DNA from: CAZYMF01 sp964648215
Lineage (GTDB): Bacteria > Desulfobacterota > Binatia > HRBIN30 > JACQVA1
Direction of reading: 5' to 3'
Length of the DNA: 24,374 bases
Assembly: GCA_964648215.1 (NCBI GenBank)
Contig: CAZYMF010000056.1
Location: 1-24,374, forward strand
Below are positions 16,631 through 22,456 of the stretch, piece by piece; within the stretch, counting starts at the first letter, position 1; each line of letters begins with the position of its first letter. A model generated the notes under the pieces. The model worked only from the letters and a program-made list of their open reading frames with translations. It made no database searches and was not told the origin of the DNA. The position numbers and the translations under genes were made by a program.

Positions 16631-16718
16631 CCGCCGAGCCATGGCGCGAGCTTCTGCCCGCCCGGCCGTGAGCTTCGCCTCGCCCGGGCGCGCTCGCAGC
16701 ACGCCGGACGGTTGAGCC

Positions 16719-18038
16719 ATGAAAGGCGCCTCGCTGCTGCGGCGCCTGGCGCTCGACCGACCCGACCGGCGCGCCTGGGCGCTCTATGACTGGGCCAACT
16801 CCGCCTTCGTCACCACGGTGATCGCTGCCGTCTTCCCCGTCTACTTCGGCACGGTCATCGCCGCCGGCTTGACGGCCGCCGAGGCGACCGAGCGCTTCGC
16901 GCTGGCGACGACGATCGCTCTCGTCGTGATCGCGGTCTTGGCGCCGCTGCTGGGGGCGCTCGCCGATCGCGCCGCCGCCAAGAAGCGGTTCCTCGCCGCG
17001 TGCGTCGGCCTCGGTGCCGCGGCGACGCTCGCCCTGATTCTACCCCGGCCCGGACAGTGGGGGCTGGCCCTGCTTCTGTTCGGGGTCGGCAACATCGGGG
17101 TCTCGGGCAGCTTCATCTTCTACGACTCCCTGCTGCCGCACGTGGCCTCCAGCGGCGAGGAGATGGATCGCCTTTCCACCACGGGATACGCGGTCGGCTA
17201 CCTGGGTGGCGGCCTGCTGTTGGCCCTCAATCTCGCCTGGATCGAGTGGCCGTCCTTCTTCGGCCTCGCCGATGCTGCCGCGGCCGCGCGGCTGTCGTTC
17301 GCCAGCGTGGCCGCCTGGTGGGTTCTGTTCTCGCTGCCCCTGTTTCGTCACGTCTCCGAGCCGCCGGCCAGCCGCGGGGCCTCGCTCCACGGAACCTGGC
17401 GGCGGCTGAGCAGGACGTGGCGGGAGCTGCGTCGCTACCGGCACGCCTTCGTCTTCCTCCTCGGCTTTCTCCTCTACAACGACGGCATCGGGACCATCAT
17501 TCGCATGGCCGCCATCTACGGCAGCGAGATCGGCTTGCCGGCCGGAACCATGATTGGCGCGATCCTGCTGGTGCAGTTCGTGGGCGTTCCGTGCGCGGTG
17601 CTCTTTGGCGGCCTGGCGCGGCGGATTGGCGTCAAGAACGCGATCTTCCTGGCGCTGTGCGTCTATCTCGCGGTCACGCTCGTCGCCTACTTCATGACCA
17701 CATCGTGGCAATTCTATCTGCTGGCCGTTCTGATCGCCGCGGTGCAAGGCGGCAGCCAGGCGCTCAGCCGTTCGCTGTTCGCCCGCCTGATTCCTCGCTT
17801 TCAATCCGCCGAGTTCTTCGCCTTTTTCTCCGTCTGCGAGAAATTCGCCGGCATCGCCGGCCCGGCGGTCTTCGCCGTTCTGACGGCCCTCTTCGGATCG
17901 AGTCGCACAGCGATCCTGGGGCTCATGACCTTCTTTCTGTTGGGAGGAGCGCTGGTCGCCAGCGTCGACGTAGGCGAGGGAGAACGCATGGCACGAGCGG
18001 CCGAGATGGAGGGCGCGGTGCGGCCATACTCTCCCTGA
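16719..18038 (+). CDS. Major facilitator transporter, UMF1/Atg22 family
   Basis: A 439-residue inner-membrane protein with about 12 hydrophobic helices. The opening RRAWALYDWANSAFVTTVIAAVFPVYFG is the signature of bacterial UMF1 proteins related to yeast vacuolar effluxer Atg22. The loop LADRAAAKKRFL after helix 2-3 corresponds to the MFS A-motif region, and NDGIGTIIRMAAIYGSEIGL in the second half is also typical. The likely job is export or uptake of small solutes such as amino acids; the substrate is not known. It begins 88 bases after the DksA-HPF fusion and could be read from the same transcript. It ends 3 bases before the convergent small-protein gene. Confidence 0.9.
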   Translation: MKGASLLRRLALDRPDRRAWALYDWANSAFVTTVIAAVFPVYFGTVIAAGLTAAEATERFALATTIALVVIAVLAPLLGALADRAAAKKRFLAACVGLGAAATLALILPRPGQWGLALLLFGVGNIGVSGSFIFYDSLLPHVASSGEEMDRLSTTGYAVGYLGGGLLLALNLAWIEWPSFFGLADAAAAARLSFASVAAWWVLFSLPLFRHVSEPPASRGASLHGTWRRLSRTWRELRRYRHAFVFLLGFLLYNDGIGTIIRMAAIYGSEIGLPAGTMIGAILLVQFVGVPCAVLFGGLARRIGVKNAIFLALCVYLAVTLVAYFMTTSWQFYLLAVLIAAVQGGSQALSRSLFARLIPRFQSAEFFAFFSVCEKFAGIAGPAVFAVLTALFGSSRTAILGLMTFFLLGGALVASVDVGEGERMARAAEMEGAVRPYSP

Positions 18039-18041
18039 ACG

Positions 18042-18422
18042 TCAGCACTTGGACTTGCGGTCGCAATGATCCTGCGGCGGCGCCTTGCCGGCGCGCAGAG
18101 CGTCGATCTGCCGCTCGCGCCACTGCTCCAGGCCGCGGCGAATGTAGTCGGGGTTCAGATCGAGGCCGTGGCAGACATCCTCGAACGAGAAGAGCTGACC
18201 TGGCTGCCCTTCCCACAGCCAAGTCGTGGCCTCGCGGAACAAGCGCCGCTGCTGGGCACTGCTGGCAAAGAGATACTTTTGGAAGCACTCGATCGCGTCT
18301 TCCAAGACGGCGACCATCAGGCGCTGCTCTCCGGACAGCTGTCGCTCGCGGTTGCTAGAGAGCTGCAGTGGGGTGATGGGCTGCAGAAACCGCGGCCGAC
18401 TCTTGGGCTTGCCCTCGGTCAT
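18042..18422 (-). CDS. Uncharacterised small protein, paralogue 1 of a two-member local family
   Basis: A 126-residue soluble protein that I cannot assign to a named family. Residues 31-103 align without gaps to residues 41-113 of the protein at 19470 with about 32 identities in 73, including the pattern AVL..AI.CFQ.Y, RRLF.EA..WL and P.Y.R..L..WR. The region reads as a helical bundle followed by a short helix pair reminiscent of a DNA-binding or protein-binding module. The N-terminus is basic and the C-terminus ends in a Cys-containing basic tail (CDRKSKC). The ATG at 18420-18422 lacks a ribosome binding site but fits the paralogue and lies just downstream of a sigma-54-like promoter; a longer start at 18509 would precede that promoter. 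It is divergent from the FixJ-type regulator. Confidence 0.75.
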   Translation of the reverse strand: MTEGKPKSRPRFLQPITPLQLSSNRERQLSGEQRLMVAVLEDAIECFQKYLFASSAQQRRLFREATTWLWEGQPGQLFSFEDVCHGLDLNPDYIRRGLEQWRERQIDALRAGKAPPQDHCDRKSKC

Positions 18423-18443
18423 GGCAACCGCAGACTTTCGAGA

Positions 18444-18458
18444 GCAAGTGTCACGCCA
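18444..18458 (-). promoter_or_regulatory. Sigma-54 promoter candidate for small paralogue 1
   Basis: Minus-strand TGGCGT-GACAC-TTGC keeps TGGC, the GG/GC pair at the correct spacing and a perfect TTGC. The predicted start site at about 18432 leaves only some 10 bases before the ATG at 18422. No forward-oriented enhancer element is seen at 67 bp; the element at 18530-18546 lies about 80 bp away (centre) in the opposite orientation and may be shared. Confidence 0.5.
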
Positions 18459-18529
18459 GCCAGGCGGCCATTGCCTTTTCCCCTTTGAGGTAGACAGCCC
18501 AGATACCATGGGAATACGGGACGCCGTTC

Positions 18530-18546
18530 TTGCCAGATTCGGGAAC
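18530..18546 (+). promoter_or_regulatory. Enhancer-like element between divergent promoters
   Basis: TTGCCAGATTCGGGAAC is the most symmetric copy of the shared element (T-CC-GA-TC-GG-A is dyad-symmetric). Its left edge is 69 bp from the -24 box of the FixJ-type gene. It could also serve the divergent promoter at 18458-18444. Confidence 0.45.
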
Positions 18547-18598
18547 AGATCGAGCCCTCAAGTCCGGGTTGCGCTCCATTTTGCAATCGATTTGCCGG

Positions 18599-18613
18599 CG
18601 GCAAGCCACGTGC
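18599..18613 (+). promoter_or_regulatory. Sigma-54-like promoter candidate for the FixJ-type regulator
   Basis: CGGCAA-GCCAC-GTGC keeps GG and GC at the right spacing but departs at -26 and at the first base of the -12 box. It lies in a 30-bp block (18588-18617) identical at 28 of 30 positions to 20314-20343 upstream of the AmrS gene. The -24 part overlaps the inverted repeat TTGCC-GGC-GGCAA (18592-18604). Confidence 0.45.
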
Positions 18614-18667
18614 GAGCAGAACAGCTGTTGGGGGAGCCGGTGACCCCATGCGACGGAGGGCACGGAG

Positions 18668-19297
18668 ATGACAACCGAACCCACTGTCTTCGTCGTCGAT
18701 GACAACACCAGCGCGCGCAAATCGCTCCAGCGGCTGGTCGAGTCCATCGGCCTGCGGGCGGAAACCTTCCCGTCGACCGAGGAGTTTCTCGCCGCGTACG
18801 ACGAGAATCGTCCCGGTTGCCTGCTGTTGGACGTTCGCCTGCGAGGAGGACGCAGCGGTCTGGACTTGCAAGACGAGCTGCTGCGCCGGCGGGCGCACCT
18901 TCCGGTCATCGTGATGACTGCCTACGGCGACGTTGCGACGTCCGTGCGGGCGATGAAGGGCGGGGCGATCGACTTCTTTCAGAAGCCGTTCGCCCCGGAC
19001 AAACTCGTCGAGCGCATCCGCGAGGCCATCCAGATGGACCGCCGGGCGCGACAGATCGCGTCGGAGCAGATCGCCACGAACCGCCGTCTCGGGCGTCTCA
19101 CGCCGCGAGAGCACGAGGTGATGGAGCTCCTGCTCGACGGCAAATCCTCCAAGGAGATCGCCGTTGCCCTGAATCTCAGCGCGCGTACGATCGAGGGGCA
19201 CCGCCGGCTGATCCTGCGCAAGCTGAACGTTTCCTCGGCCCCGCACCTGGTCCGTACCGTCCTGCTCGCCCGCCGAAACGCGGCGGCGAACGAGTGA
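18668..19297 (+). CDS. FixJ-family response regulator (REC + LuxR-type HTH)
   Basis: A 209-residue two-component regulator. The receiver domain (5-122) has the acidic pair D11-D12, the phosphorylation site Asp55 (LLLDVRLRG), Thr84 and Lys106 (FQKPF). A short linker leads to a LuxR/NarL-type helix-turn-helix (143-200: LTPREHEVMELLLDGKSSKEIAVALNL, then RTIEGHRR). The linker and the TAYGDV/KPF pattern are typical of FixJ. GGAGG stands 9 bases before the ATG. No kinase is adjacent; the nearest candidate partner is the FixL-like kinase at 11386. Candidate target sites are the CGTAGAACTACG boxes at 19390 and 21559. It may itself be controlled by a sigma-54-like promoter. Confidence 0.93.
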   Translation: MTTEPTVFVVDDNTSARKSLQRLVESIGLRAETFPSTEEFLAAYDENRPGCLLLDVRLRGGRSGLDLQDELLRRRAHLPVIVMTAYGDVATSVRAMKGGAIDFFQKPFAPDKLVERIREAIQMDRRARQIASEQIATNRRLGRLTPREHEVMELLLDGKSSKEIAVALNLSARTIEGHRRLILRKLNVSSAPHLVRTVLLARRNAAANE

Positions 19298-19320
19298 GGC
19301 TACGCCGTAGAGCCGCATGT

Positions 19321-19355
19321 TTCCGCGGACAAGCCGCACTGTCCATTCCGCGGAC
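19321..19355. repeat. Direct repeat TTCCGCGGAC, two copies 25 bp apart
   Basis: Exact 10-bp copies occupy 19321-19330 and 19346-19355, each centred on the palindrome CCGCGG. They lie in the 172-bp gap between the FixJ-type gene and small paralogue 2, upstream of the CGTAG box, and may bind a regulator. The gap also opens with an imperfect hairpin, GGCTAC-GCC-GTAGAGCC (about 19300-19316). Confidence 0.4.
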
Positions 19356-19389
19356 TCGGGAGGTTGATCGTCAAACAAAGAATGCGCAG

Positions 19390-19425
19390 GCGTAGAACTA
19401 CGTGCGTAGAAATCCGGTCTTCTCA
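19390..19425 (+). promoter_or_regulatory. CGTAG palindrome box A upstream of small paralogue 2
   Basis: GCGTAGAACTACG (19390-19402) contains the perfect dyad CGTAG-AA-CTACG, and the next bases create an overlapping second dyad CTACG-TG-CGTAG. A shared tail ATCCGGTCTT-YTCA follows at 19412-19425. The whole 36 bp matches 21559-21594 at 30 positions. Sites of this shape are expected for NarL/FixJ-type dimers; FixJ sites of rhizobia contain related TACGTAG-like cores. Confidence 0.6.
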
Positions 19426-19469
19426 GACACCCAGAACGATCGATAGGGTGGCTCTCCCAAGGGGGGACC

Positions 19470-19907
19470 ATGGAGAAAAGTGATCGCGCCCGCGTCTTCC
19501 GTCTCCACCCGCCGGAGCTCCCCGTGCGGTTCAAGCCCTTTACCGCCGGTCCAGGCCGGTTGCTCGTCGCCTCGAGCAACCGGCACACGCCCGAGCAACA
19601 GCTCGTTGCAGCCGTCCTGGTGGAAGCGATTCATTGTTTCCAAAGGTACCGCTTCGGGCGAGACCGGCGCAGCCGGCGCCTCTTCGGCGAGGCCGAGGGC
19701 TGGCTGATGAGCGAGGCCACCGACTGGCCCTTCTCCTGTGAGAACATCTGTGCGGTGCTTGGAGTCGACCCCGAGTACCTGCGCGGCCATCTGCTCTTCT
19801 GGCGCGACAAAATCGACCGCATGCTCGCGACGGAGGCACTCCACCGTGGGCTACAAGGGCGAGGAAGTGATGCAGGGCCGCCGGCGACGACGGCAACGAG
19901 ATCATGA
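19470..19907 (+). CDS. Uncharacterised small protein, paralogue 2
   Basis: A 145-residue soluble protein, function unknown. Residues 41-113 are homologous to the protein encoded at 18042-18422: PEQQLVAAVLVEAIHCFQRY, RRLFGEAEGWL and PFSCENICAVLGVDPEYLRGHLLFWR. The last block (ICAVLGVDPEYLR) has the look of a helix-turn-helix-like or partner-binding helix pair. A 40-residue N-terminal extension and a low-complexity tail (GPPATTATRS) are not shared. The ATG follows a GGGGGGA tract. The stop overlaps the start of the next small gene (ATGA), so the two are translationally coupled. The upstream CGTAG box suggests control by the FixJ-type regulator encoded just before it. Confidence 0.8.
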   Translation: MEKSDRARVFRLHPPELPVRFKPFTAGPGRLLVASSNRHTPEQQLVAAVLVEAIHCFQRYRFGRDRRSRRLFGEAEGWLMSEATDWPFSCENICAVLGVDPEYLRGHLLFWRDKIDRMLATEALHRGLQGRGSDAGPPATTATRS

Positions 19908-20131
19908 GCGTTCGCGACGCATCGTACGAGGTGAAGGTCCAGTCCATCCAGAAAGGCGGCCGGCGCCAATGGTCGGTGATCATGATCGGCAAAACCCCGG
20001 ACAGTAGGCCGGCTGGCGGGTCCCCCTTGTATCTGGAGCGGTTCTTCGACAGCGACGAAGCGGCGTTGGCCTACGCCGCCACGTGGATTTCGCTCCAGGC
20101 GCCGGGGCGTTGCACGTTGGTCTGCGGCTAG
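19904..20131 (+). CDS. Uncharacterised 75-residue protein, translationally coupled
   Basis: A small soluble protein I do not recognise. It begins MSVRDASYEVKVQSIQKGGR and continues with RQWSVIMIGKTPD, then ends in a predicted alternating strand and helix (LYLERFFDSDEAALAYAATWISLQAP). The pattern (two or three strands, then a helix after DSDEAALAYA) suggests a compact alpha/beta protein, similar in style to small stress-associated DUFs. The ATG overlaps the stop of paralogue 2 by four bases (ATGA), strong support that it is translated. It probably functions with that protein. Confidence 0.7.
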   Translation: MSVRDASYEVKVQSIQKGGRRQWSVIMIGKTPDSRPAGGSPLYLERFFDSDEAALAYAATWISLQAPGRCTLVCG

Positions 20132-20257
20132 GGCGGCATTCTCCGACTACCACGCGCCTGGTGGGGTCAAGCTGTGGCCTCCCCGACCCCCGAGCCGCGG
20201 CGGCTCAGGCGCGGCTCCAGAGCGGGGGCACGGACGCGAGAAAGGCTCGGTGCTCTC

Positions 20258-20274
20258 TTGCCACATTCGAGAAC
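20258..20274 (+). promoter_or_regulatory. Enhancer-like element of the AmrS promoter
   Basis: TTGCCACATTCGAGAAC differs from the 18530 copy at only 2 of 17 positions. Similarity continues through CATCGAGC. Its left edge is 67 bp from the -24 box at 20325. Confidence 0.47.
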
Positions 20275-20324
20275 GCATCGAGCTCGCGAGTCTGGACGCC
20301 CTTATTTTTCCGGCGATTTGCCGC

Positions 20325-20339
20325 CGGCAGGCCACGTGC
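20325..20339 (+). promoter_or_regulatory. Sigma-54-like promoter candidate for the AmrS gene
   Basis: CGGCAG-GCCAC-GTGC has GG and GC at the correct spacing and lies within the 30-bp block (20314-20343) nearly identical to the one upstream of the FixJ-type regulator. The rest of the 266-bp gap 20132-20397 holds no gene. Confidence 0.45.
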
Positions 20340-20397
20340 GAGCGGTGGGGCTATCGAGGAATCCGGTGATCCCAAGCGCCTTGGCCGCGGAGGAAAC

Positions 20398-21474
20398 ATG
20401 AGAGAGGCGATGTTCTACGAGCCCCTCACGCAGGGGCGCGTGCTGTGTACGCTCTGCGGCCTGTACTGCAAGATCGCCGACGGGCACCGTGGCGCCTGCG
20501 GCGTTCGGGTGAACGTCGGCGAGACCCTCTACACGCTCGTTTACGACCGGGTCATCGCCCGCCACGTCGATCCGATCGAAAAGAAACCCCTGTTTCACTT
20601 TCACCCCGGCAGCCGCTCCTACTCGATCGCCACCGTCGGCTGTAACTTCCGCTGCCTCCACTGCCAGAACTTCGACATCTCGCAGCAGGCCAAGGACAAG
20701 ACGCCGATTCGGGAGAGCGGCGGTGACCAGCCCGAGGTTCTCTGTCTCTCGTTGCGAGAGGCCGCCGAGCGCATTCCCGGCGAGGAGGTGACGCCGGAAG
20801 AGATCGTCGCCGCGGCCACGCGCAGCGACTGCCGGAGCATCGCCTACACCTACACCGAGCCGACGATCTTCTTCGAGCTGGCCTACGACACCGCACGTCT
20901 GGCGGCGGCCGAGGATCTCGCCAACGTGTTCGTCACCAACGGCTACATCACCGAGGAAGCCCTCGCCACCATCGCTCCCTATCTCGACGCCGCCAACATC
21001 GACCTGAAGAGCTTCGACGACTCCGCCCACAAGCGCATGACCGGCGCCCGGCTACAGCCGGTGCTCGACTCCATCCGCTCCTACAAGAAGCGAGGGATCT
21101 GGATCGAGGTGACCACCTTGATCATTCCGGGGCACAACGACTCGGAGCGGGAGCTGCGGCAGATCGCCGAGTTCATCGCCAGCGTCGACCCGAACATCCC
21201 GTGGCACGTAACGCAATTCTACCCCACCTACCGCCTGCTCGACCGCCCGCCGACTCCGGTCGCCAAGCTGCGGCGGGCGCGGGAGATTGGCCACGAGGTC
21301 GGGCTCCGCTACGTCTACGAGGGCAACGTTCCCGGCGAGGGCGGGGAGAACACCCACTGCCATGCGTGCCAGTCCCTGTTGATCTCTCGCTACGGCTGCG
21401 ATCTGCTCGCCAACCACATCCGCGACGGCCGTTGCCCGAGCTGCGCCGCCGTGATCCCGGGAGTCGGGTTGTAA
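20398..21474 (+). CDS. amrS: AmmeMemoRadiSam system radical SAM enzyme (PflA-like)
   Basis: A 358-residue radical SAM protein of the family formerly annotated as pyruvate formate-lyase activating enzyme-like. It binds a [4Fe-4S] cluster through C82-x3-C86-x2-C89 (GCNFRCLHC) and cleaves S-adenosylmethionine. An N-terminal Cys set (C17-x2-C20-x3-C24 and C34) and C-terminal pairs (CHAC, CPSC) suggest extra metal sites. Other family landmarks are YTYTEPTIFFE, NGYITEEAL, NIDLKSFD and TLIIPGHND. The AMMECR1 and MEMO partner genes are not in the window, so the system is either split or completed elsewhere. The ATG has an excellent GGAGGAA 3 to 4 bases upstream. The physiological substrate of the system is not established. 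Confidence 0.93.
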   Translation: MREAMFYEPLTQGRVLCTLCGLYCKIADGHRGACGVRVNVGETLYTLVYDRVIARHVDPIEKKPLFHFHPGSRSYSIATVGCNFRCLHCQNFDISQQAKDKTPIRESGGDQPEVLCLSLREAAERIPGEEVTPEEIVAAATRSDCRSIAYTYTEPTIFFELAYDTARLAAAEDLANVFVTNGYITEEALATIAPYLDAANIDLKSFDDSAHKRMTGARLQPVLDSIRSYKKRGIWIEVTTLIIPGHNDSERELRQIAEFIASVDPNIPWHVTQFYPTYRLLDRPPTPVAKLRRAREIGHEVGLRYVYEGNVPGEGGENTHCHACQSLLISRYGCDLLANHIRDGRCPSCAAVIPGVGL

Positions 21475-21500
21475 GGGTCGGCCCCGGGAAGGAGGTCGAC

Positions 21501-21581
21501 ATGTCCGTCGGGCGCATGCAGGTGCGGCACGAGAAAAGATACGCAAGCGCCGGCAACCGCGTAGAACTACGCGCGCAATGA
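21501..21581 (+). CDS. Possible 26-residue peptide after amrS
   Basis: ATG at 21501 is preceded by an almost perfect ribosome binding site (GGAAGGAGG, 5 bases away) and opens a 26-codon frame, MSVGRMQVRHEKRYASAGNR then VELRAQ, ending at TGA 21579-21581. The peptide is basic and unlike anything I know. Its last codons overlap CGTAG box B. It could be a leader or a small protein co-transcribed with amrS; translation is suggested only by the strong ribosome binding site. Confidence 0.4.
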   Translation: MSVGRMQVRHEKRYASAGNRVELRAQ

Positions 21582-21594
21582 TCCGGTCTTTTCA
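21559..21594 (+). promoter_or_regulatory. CGTAG palindrome box B upstream of the repeat-protein pair
   Basis: GCGTAGAACTACG (21559-21571) is identical to box A for 13 bp and carries the same ATCCGGTCTT-YTCA tail (21581-21594). It ends about 30 bases before the first repeat-protein gene. The equal arrangement at both genes suggests one regulator, with the FixJ-type protein at 18668 as the obvious candidate. Confidence 0.6.
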
Positions 21595-21624
21595 TGGTTG
21601 ACGAGACAGTTAAATTCTTGAGTG

Positions 21625-21966
21625 ATGAGAGCCGACCTACCAAGACGGGGTGCAATCCAAGCAAAGGCGGGGCAGGAGCCGCCCTCGTCGGCACCTCCGT
21701 CACGAGCCTGGCGCTATCACTTCGGCCAGTATGGCGAATACCTCGGCTATGTAGATGATGCCGATCGCTACCATGATCGGCACGGCCACCGCCGCGGCAG
21801 GGTCGACGCCCAGGGCGTGCTCCGCGACGACGGCGGGACGTATCGCGGGCGCATCGACGTGCTCGGGCGCTACTGGGACGAGGCCGGGGCCTATCGTGGC
21901 TACTTCCGTTGGGGCACTGCTCCCGGAGTCACGCCAGACGGCCCGGCCTCGTGGCGAGGAGCGTGA
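21625..21966 (+). CDS. Tandem-repeat protein 1, beta-flower-like
   Basis: A 113-residue protein with about three to four tandem units of 17-18 residues between residues 33 and 95, of the form xYRGRIDxxGRYxDExG (for example YRGRIDVLGRYWDEAG; others are YLGYVDDADRYHDRHG and RRGRVDAQGVLRDDGG). The Gly/Tyr/Asp rhythm resembles the recently described 4-fold beta-flower proteins, small pseudo-symmetric barrels of unknown role; that assignment is my inference. The N-terminal 30 residues are low-complexity. Start choice is open: ATG 21625 or GTG 21622, neither with a good ribosome binding site. Its stop overlaps the next start (TGATG), so it is coupled to a second member of the same family. No signal peptide is seen. 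Confidence 0.72.
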   Translation: MRADLPRRGAIQAKAGQEPPSSAPPSRAWRYHFGQYGEYLGYVDDADRYHDRHGHRRGRVDAQGVLRDDGGTYRGRIDVLGRYWDEAGAYRGYFRWGTAPGVTPDGPASWRGA

Positions 21967-22244
21967 TGCAAGCGCACCGACGCTTCACCCACGCCGCGTA
22001 CAGTGGCCACATCGATTCAGTAGGGCACTGTTTTGAAAGCAATGGCCGATACCGCGGCTCCGTGAGCAGCGACGGCGCCTTCTTCGACGAGCACGGAGTC
22101 TATCGCGGACACATCGACGGCCACGGCCGAGTTCGCGACGAGCGCGGACACATCGATGCGATTTCCGACGAAGCGCGTATGGGCCCACGGGGGACCGCCG
22201 ACGCACTTCTCCCGGCGCGCAGAAGCGATTCCAAGGTAGCGTAA
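21966..22244 (+). CDS. Tandem-repeat protein 2, beta-flower-like
   Basis: A 92-residue protein built from the same repeat as its upstream neighbour: AYSGHIDSVGHCFESNG, RYRGSVSSDGAFFDEHG and VYRGHIDGHGRVRDERG are three consecutive 17-residue units. A basic tail follows. The ATG overlaps the preceding stop (TGATG), implying coupled translation, so the two proteins may assemble together. The last codons run over the decayed HAD-like gene on the opposite strand, suggesting the C-terminal tail was recently acquired when the two regions were joined. Function unknown. Confidence 0.72.
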   Translation: MQAHRRFTHAAYSGHIDSVGHCFESNGRYRGSVSSDGAFFDEHGVYRGHIDGHGRVRDERGHIDAISDEARMGPRGTADALLPARRSDSKVA

Positions 22245-22385
22245 CGTCAGCACCCGTCCCGTCACCAGCAGCGTGGCAATGCCCTGGAAGGGCGCCTTGG
22301 CCAACGCCGCGGCAACCTCGGGAGACAGCTCGCCGTTGGTTGCGCCGGTACCGTCGAAGTCACAAGCGAGCACGCGGCAGTACAT
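22245..22385 (-). pseudogene. HAD-superfamily hydrolase, N-terminal remnant
   Basis: Reading the minus strand from the ATG at 22383-22385 gives MYCRVLACDFDGTGATNGEL and then LSPEVAAALAKAPFQGIATLLVTGRVL, the first strand, catalytic DxDGT loop and first helix/second motif of Cof-like HAD phosphatases. Similarity fades beyond about 22240, and the frame runs on without recognisable HAD core through the opposite-strand repeat gene. Most of the enzyme (cap and motifs III-IV) is missing, and no ribosome binding site is present. I treat it as a deletion remnant. Confidence 0.65.
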
Positions 22386-22456
22386 CGGCTGTACCCATGG
22401 CACCGAGTCACGCAGGCCCGGCACCGCCACTAGCTTAGCGGTTCAACGATCGCGAT

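Noticed and set aside
16640..16718. Sigma-54-like TGGCGC...TGC upstream of the UMF1 transporter
   Set aside because: The GG and GC are not ten bases apart, and no enhancer-like element is found at the expected distance.
18588..18617. Cyclic-di-GMP (GEMM) riboswitch
   Set aside because: None of the conserved GEMM loop sequences is present.
20341..20380. GGAATCCGGTG, reminiscent of a cobalamin riboswitch core, upstream of amrS
   Set aside because: The other conserved B12-box elements and the order of helices are missing, and the matching copy at 18668 lacks this core; it is better explained as part of the duplicated promoter module.
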